Source: Syngnathus acus (lineage: Eukaryota > Chordata > Actinopteri > Syngnathiformes > Syngnathidae). Taken from it: a stretch of 64,000 nucleotides of DNA. Position 1 is the first letter of the stretch. The number at the start of each line of letters is the position of its first letter. The position numbers were made by a program, and so were the translations under genes. The DNA lies in NCBI RefSeq assembly GCF_901709675.1, contig NC_051087.1, forward strand, positions 1,382,001 through 1,446,000. Direction: 5' to 3'. Under the pieces are notes generated by a model. The model saw only the letters and a list, made by a program, of their open reading frames with translations, did no database searches and had not been told where the DNA came from. This document shows positions 58,496-64,000 of the stretch, piece after piece.

Positions 58496-61400
58496 CATGT
58501 TCTCTCTCTTTCCTATCTAGCCGAAACATTTCACTAAGGCCGGACATATTTCAGCACAATTAAAAATAGTTACACTGTTTGTTACATTTTCGCCTTCTCG
58601 CTCTCCTTATGTTGTACGCACCTTGTCCACCTGGGGGCAGTATAAGACATATTGATATACTGTAATTGAGGCTCAGCTAATCTCTCAGCTTCTCAGTAAG
58701 TCACTAATATTGGCTGTTCTTTGCAGAGGATAAAGAATAGTGAGCACACTGTTGATGTTTTCTGCCGACAGCGGCACAATTGTGTTCAGGTATGTGTTGC
58801 TTAAAAGGAAGCACCATCATCAGATGCTAATTGTGAACCCATCAGCCAATATTAGCATTTCCCATTGGATGGTAGCATTGAGGCAGTTTAGGCGATGTTT
58901 TGCTAAAAGAAGCTGAAGCACACGGAGAACGCCCACGCGAGCACCGGGAGAGCATGCGCGCTAAGATTTGAATGCAGATCAACAGTGCGAGGCACAACTG
59001 CTAACCACTTGCACACCGTTTCAAAACTATTTCCAACGACATTATCGAGTGGCATTAATCTCCTGCCACATGCTCCAGCGCGCACACACACAAAAGCAAA
59101 CACACTGCTTACCTGCATGCTGACATCATGCCATTCTTCAGAGTCCTGGAGTGGGGGGTCAAGGTGGGATGGCATTGGGGGCATTGGTGGTGGTGGTGGG
59201 GGGACTGGTATGATTGTGCTAGTACCCCCCCACCACTAACACAATCTCCACAACCTTTACAAGATTATCAGACGCTGTCCCTGTTGTCGCTAATCTCGGC
59301 CTGCAGCAGAGGTACTCTGCAGGTAGCGCCATTCTGACGTCACGCCGCCAATCCAACCGACAAGCTGTCCAACCGCAAACATGGCCGCTGCAAATCCCTC
59401 GTGTGCGCACGCACACACACACGCGCACACACACGTTTGCGTGCGTGTTTTTGAGAGTGCGTTATAATGCACACGTTTAAATTTGCATATTTTTGAGTGC
59501 GTATTTTTGTGTGCATGTGCCATTGTGTTTGTTTGCATGTTGTGTTTTCTTTATTTGCCATTTAGTTGGTGAAGAAAAACCTTGAGAGACTTTTGCAAAC
59601 AAACTTTGGCTTTGAAGAAACTCAATTGTGGGACACACATACACAAACACACATTGTCTATGCGTCCAGATCAGCAAAATGTCTGCCTCTTAGACAGCAT
59701 CCAAAGTATTGAGATTAATGCTCCCTGCAGGTATTTGTGTCCCTATTTAAAGCCGACATCGATCCGTGCGTCCCTGAAACTTTGTGAAAGTACCTCACCA
59801 GCATTTAGGCAACACACACGCACAAACACACACACTTTGGAGAGTGGAGAATAAGTGCTGTGGTTTGCAGATTTGGTAGATATGGTCTTATTAAGGTTGC
59901 AAAGGCCCTTCTATAATTGCTTCGCAGGCCAAGTACAGTTAATGGATATTTTGAGGGCTTTCCCAGACTCAAAAACTCACCAATTCTTTTATCTACATAG
60001 TCAGTTGCTCAGTGCTTCTGATCGAATTTGAGCCAGCTCTTGAAGGTCATGAGTGATGTAATGACAGGTGATGAAACACTGCGACTGTATCACGTTCCAC
60101 TTTGTTAAGATCACACCATTCCTTCCTTATCGATGCTGATATGCTAATAGAGGTTGCTAATTGCTCCACCAAGGCTAATTGGCTATGCGGCTTATTGATG
60201 TGCAGCATTGGCAAACTGCCGCCAAAACTGCTGATTTGGCTTTTCCCATGTAAATTCTGAACAAACTACATCAGAAACAATTTACATGTTGGTGCACTTT
60301 TTGCTTATCAGTGAAATGTAAAGGTAATGCGTATGCTTATAGGATTTGTTTTGGATTAGCAGTGCTTATTTGTATGTGCAAATAACATACAGAGCAAGTA
60401 ACACAATACAAGTAGCATTAAAAATAGTACGTTTATTTAAATGGATTTAAAATCAAACTCAAACTATAGATAGGTTGATTATTGTACAAAAAGAATGTTC
60501 GAGAAGAAATACTATATTTTGTTATCATAATAATATGCAGGAAAAACTCAATGAAAAAAACAAATTTAGCCAGAATTATTAACAAATTAGGGAAAAGTCA
60601 TTTTCATTCAAATACTTTCTAAAAAACTACATTTTCTCCATTTTGAGAAGTCTTTGTAAAGACACATGACAAATTTATTGAAATTTCTTCGACGATTCCT
60701 TTGGGTTACTCGTTTGTACTGTACCTTTAAGGGTTTTGCGACATTTCTTTTGTCGCAGTTTTGTGACGTCGCATAAAACTGCAATACATCCACGGACTTA
60801 TACACTCAAATAAGTCCATGAGTGTAGAGAGCTCGGTTAACGTGGCAACAAGATGAGGTAAAATGCTGAAAATGGTCAAATTAGCCATCGTCGGTTTGGC
60901 GTTACATTTTCCCCGAGGCGGCACTGTGCCTTTAAAACTAGTCGCGCCATCCTTGTCGCACTTTGATGACGACATATTGCTTTTCGGACAGTGTGGTTCA
61001 GCAAGACATCCCAAACAATTGGTTTATTTACACCAAGCAAACTCCGTAGAAGCGGAAAAAACACGTGATTGACAGCATAGGCATTTTCCCCATGGATCCA
61101 ACGAAGCACAACTTCTAAAGCTACGGTAATTATTATATGAATTCACTTTGATCAAACGAGTTAGCTAACAGTTTACTCACACGCTAAGTACCCGAAAACA
61201 GTGCGAATTCGTTTGCTATTTTGGATTATTTGTACCGTACTTGGTCAGGTGGCTTTAGTTTACCTGGATTATAGTTTTGGGAGATAGTTGGCGTTGCCTA
61301 ATGGCAAGATGCTAACAGTAGCATTAGCCAGGTAACCACCCTCACACACATTTCATTCGCACACAAGTGACGCCATTAGCCTTTACAGCCATTTATTATA

Positions 61401-61842
61401 ATATTACTTAGCACAAACTTTGTTTTCGTGAGGTGAGACCGATGCTCGACGACTCAGAAGCTACATAACGAGGGTCGTGGGGACGTTGCCATGGTGATTC
61501 CCGGGGCTCGGAACCACTTCAAAGTTGCGCACCCCCTCCCGCGAGATAACATGTCCGCATTTCCAGCAGTAGTTTTTCGGCCTTTCATCGTTCGTGGCGG
61601 TTCGCTTTGACAGCGTGTAGGTTGGCTCTTTCTCGCGTTCCCTTTTATGACGCTCAAGTGACGCCTTTCAGAGCCGTTTTAACGCCTGCCTAACTGCAAG
61701 CGGGTCAACTTGGAGAAAGCGAGTCATGTAGCTCGGCCCGTGTGAAAACGTCGAGGGGGGTGGCAGTTAAACACTGAAGGTGGTTGGAGCCAAACCAAAC
61801 TTAATCAATGTCATTCTTGAGCATTTTTGTTGTTGTTTTCAG
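58493..61842. other. Head-to-head intergenic region tll1 / pcm1
   Basis: No further gene is supported. The right part (about 60990-61842) should contain the pcm1 promoter and noncoding exon(s). A possible noncoding-exon donor is CTACG|GTAATT near 61124. The acceptor before the pcm1 start codon is TTTTCAG at 61842. Many CA/TG tracts occur at 59390-59830. Confidence 0.5.
58915..59022. repeat. Degenerate fish SINE-like fragment
   Basis: Phrases such as GAGAGCATGCGCGCTAAGAT, GATTTGAATGCAGATC and CTAACCACTTGCACACCGTT resemble the repeat at 34453-34545 (TTTGAACCCAGAACC, GACCACTTGTTCACCGTG) and the wider fish repeat family. Short and diverged. Confidence 0.4.
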
Positions 61843-61858
61843 CTAAGTGGGTGGTAAC

Positions 61859-63933
61859 ATGGCAACCGGAGGCGCTCCTTTGGATGACAGCGCGGACGAG
61901 CTGCACAACTGGAGCGTCACCAACGCTAGCTTGGAGGACCGACTCAACAACATGGTAAACCCACACTAAATAAGTAAAAACTACATTTGACACATCAGAA
62001 GCACAATTGTACACATTTGTGTACCTTGCAGACATTTGTTGTTGTTAATATCGATGATTGCTCGTGACATTTCAGGACTGGAGTGGGACACAGCAGAAGA
62101 AGCCAAACCGCTCATCAGAGAAAAATAAAAGAAAGCTGTCAGCTTCCTTGGTGGCAGAAAGCCGCCTAACCAACGACATTTCGCCCAATTCCACCCTGTG
62201 GGGCGTGCGCCGCAAGACCGTGCACGTCAAATACACCAGCCAACGCTCCGTCCCGGACCAGGCGGAGCTGGACAAGATCCACCAGAGGATCAATTTCTCT
62301 GACTTGGATGAGGTGAACATGATTACATTCATGTCGTTGCAATGCAGGTGATGACTTTTAACTTCTTCAAAATTCTTCATCACAGAGCATCGGTAGCGAC
62401 TCCCAGGGCCGCGCGACAGCCGCCAACAACCAGCGGCAGCTAATGGCGGAGAATAAGAAACCTTACAACTTGGTCCCGCTGCACGTCAACACCAACAAGA
62501 GCAAGGAGCTGCTCCTACCCGCCACCTCTGCTCCTTCCACTCCCGCCGCCGCCGTCGTCAAGGTAACCAGCAAGCAGAGTCCAGCAGCGAGGGATGACTT
62601 CAGCTCCGGGGCTACCCCCAAGGAAACGGCAACGAGGCCACTGCGTGGCAGCGCTGATAGATCGGCAGCGACGGCAGCACGCTCGGACGGCGAGGAAGGA
62701 GAAGTTGTCAGCAGCTTGGTATGACTTGTTTCGCCGCATCAGCATTTTTGGTTATTTTTTCAATTGGAAGTAAATTCCTGTATTTATGTGAAGGGATAGA
62801 AATGAAAGCATTTTTTAAAATCGAATCAATACATTTGAATTTACAGCCCTCGTGATCATGTGTATTTGAGAATATGATTAAGCATCACGACTGAGAGAAG
62901 AAAGTAGGATGAAAGTGAGGCAGGACTGTATTTAGGGCAGTTTATAAATACGCCACTCTGGTTGCCTGCTGCAGTTCGTTCTTCTCCTCGTGACTGCGAC
63001 CCGCTCTGGCCACCAAGGTTTTCGCTCCGTCTCACTCTTTTACCTTTCTAACACCATTCCCCCCGAAATGTTGTCGTGCAGCTGGTAAGCAAGCTGATGC
63101 AGATCCGCGAGTACATTTGTAAGGCCAGCTCCATGCGCGACGACCTGGTGGAGAGGAACGATGTGCCGGCCAACGTGGAGCGCCTCTCTCATCTCATCGA
63201 GCACCTCAAGGAGCAGGAGAAGTCCTACCTGCGCTTCCTGCAGAAAATGCTGGTGGGTCTTCTGCTTTGTTTGGCCAAGTAGCTTTTCGTCTGTGGAGAA
63301 CCTGGGCAAGCGTCGCCTCTGCTGATGCCACAGGCTCGGGAGAACGAGGAGGAGGACGGTAGGACGCAGGATTCTGCTGTGGGCTCCGGCTCCTTGGGGG
63401 AGAGCGCCTCACTCAACGTCGACGTGAGGTCTTCAGATGCTTCGAACGCACCAGTACGCCTCCTCGCAAATACTCCTCAGGGTTGGTGTGTCGGATTTGT
63501 TGGGAAATACGAACGTCGTTGCAGGGCGAATGGGCCGACCCGTCCATGCGAGACCTGAAGGAAGAACTGGAGAACTTTCGCAAGCAGCACGAGCTGCTGA
63601 AGAAGATGCTGGAGCAGCAGGATCAGCTCAGGGCCCTGCAAGGCCGCCAGGAGGCTCTGCTGGCCATGCAGCACAGTGCCGAGCGGGCGCTCACAGTCAT
63701 CGAGGATGCGGCAGGTGAGACTCGGACCACAAGCAGGATTGTTATTTTCACTGCAATAGCGCCCCCTAGCGGCCCGCCTCTACATATGGCAGAATGTTGG
63801 ATTTTTGTTGTCGTGTCTTTGAGTGGTTACAGAAACCACAGGCAGCGTGTCGGGGCTGAGCATCACATCGGAGCTCAACGACGAGCTCAACGATTTGATC
63901 CAGCGCTTCCACAACCAACTGCAAGACTCTCAG
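61859..63933 (+). CDS. pcm1: PCM1, pericentriolar material 1, N-terminal part (416 aa seen; continues past the right edge)
   Basis: Exons seen: 61859-61954, 62076-62312, 62386-62718, 63082-63252, 63334-63453, 63525-63714, 63833-63933, the last followed by a donor. The remaining gene lies outside the window; human PCM1 is about 2024 aa. The protein opens MATGGAPLDDSADELHNWSV and keeps family blocks RINFSDLDE, SIGSDSQGRATAANN, NVERLSHLIEHLKEQEKSYL, ARENEEEDGRTQDSAVGSGS and SGLSITSELNDELNDLIQRF. Residues from about 223 on are predicted coiled coil. In the family PCM1 is the scaffold of centriolar satellites, needed to deliver proteins to the centrosome and for ciliogenesis. The start ATG follows an acceptor at 61842 by 16 bases, so the first exon is noncoding. 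The 111-aa third exon has a fish-specific Ala/Ser/Thr-rich insert after NTNKSKE. Confidence 0.95.
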
Positions 63934-64000
63934 GTACGTCAGGTCATAAGCGTGCGTGCGTGCGCGCGTGCACGCGACGACTCGTGCCTTGGCTGACTTG

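Overview
This window is vertebrate nuclear DNA, almost certainly from a teleost fish. The genes are split into many short exons with GT-AG introns that are often only 75-150 bases. Exons are GC-rich and introns AT-rich. Dinucleotide microsatellites are abundant, and several teleost-type interspersed repeats are present. I cannot fix the species from sequence alone; the compact introns suit a small-genome percomorph. There is no prokaryotic, phage, CRISPR or viral content, and I found no undescribed multi-gene system.

Layout: eight protein-coding genes. (1) fam193a, + strand, 1646-11565, 21 coding exons. (2) tnip2 (ABIN-2), - strand, 15247-17341, 6 coding exons, tail-to-tail with fam193a. (3) sart1, + strand, 18799-21132, whole coding region in one exon behind a probable 5'UTR intron. 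(4) osbp, + strand, 22767-27531, 15 core coding exons plus three probable small cassette exons. (5) casp3, + strand, 29086-31368, 6 coding exons. (6) stox2, + strand, 32409-40849, with two alternative first coding exons. (7) tll1 (tolloid-like 1), - strand, 43426-57941, 21 coding exons. (8) pcm1, + strand, from 61859 and running off the right edge after the seventh exon seen here. All exon chains were built by hand. Reading phase closes across every junction, and predicted lengths match the families (TNIP2 441 aa, caspase-3 277 aa, TLL1 1012 aa, SART1 777 aa).

The genes do not form one pathway. They include a p53-linked nuclear protein (fam193a), an NF-kB/ubiquitin adaptor (tnip2), a splicing factor (sart1), a sterol/PI4P exchanger (osbp), an executioner protease (casp3), a winged-helix regulator (stox2), a secreted BMP-pathway protease (tll1) and a centriolar satellite scaffold (pcm1). 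In human they lie on chromosomes 4p, 11q, 4q and 8p, so the order looks like a fish-specific mosaic of several conserved blocks.

Most worth a second look: three consecutive phase-1 cassette exons near the 3' end of osbp that stay in frame only if GC (not GT) 5' splice sites are used; the intronless coding region of sart1; the two stox2 N-termini, one resembling STOX1; and two terminal-inverted-repeat elements with similar end architecture, in casp3 intron 2 and tll1 intron 1, the larger carrying a 118-bp minisatellite.
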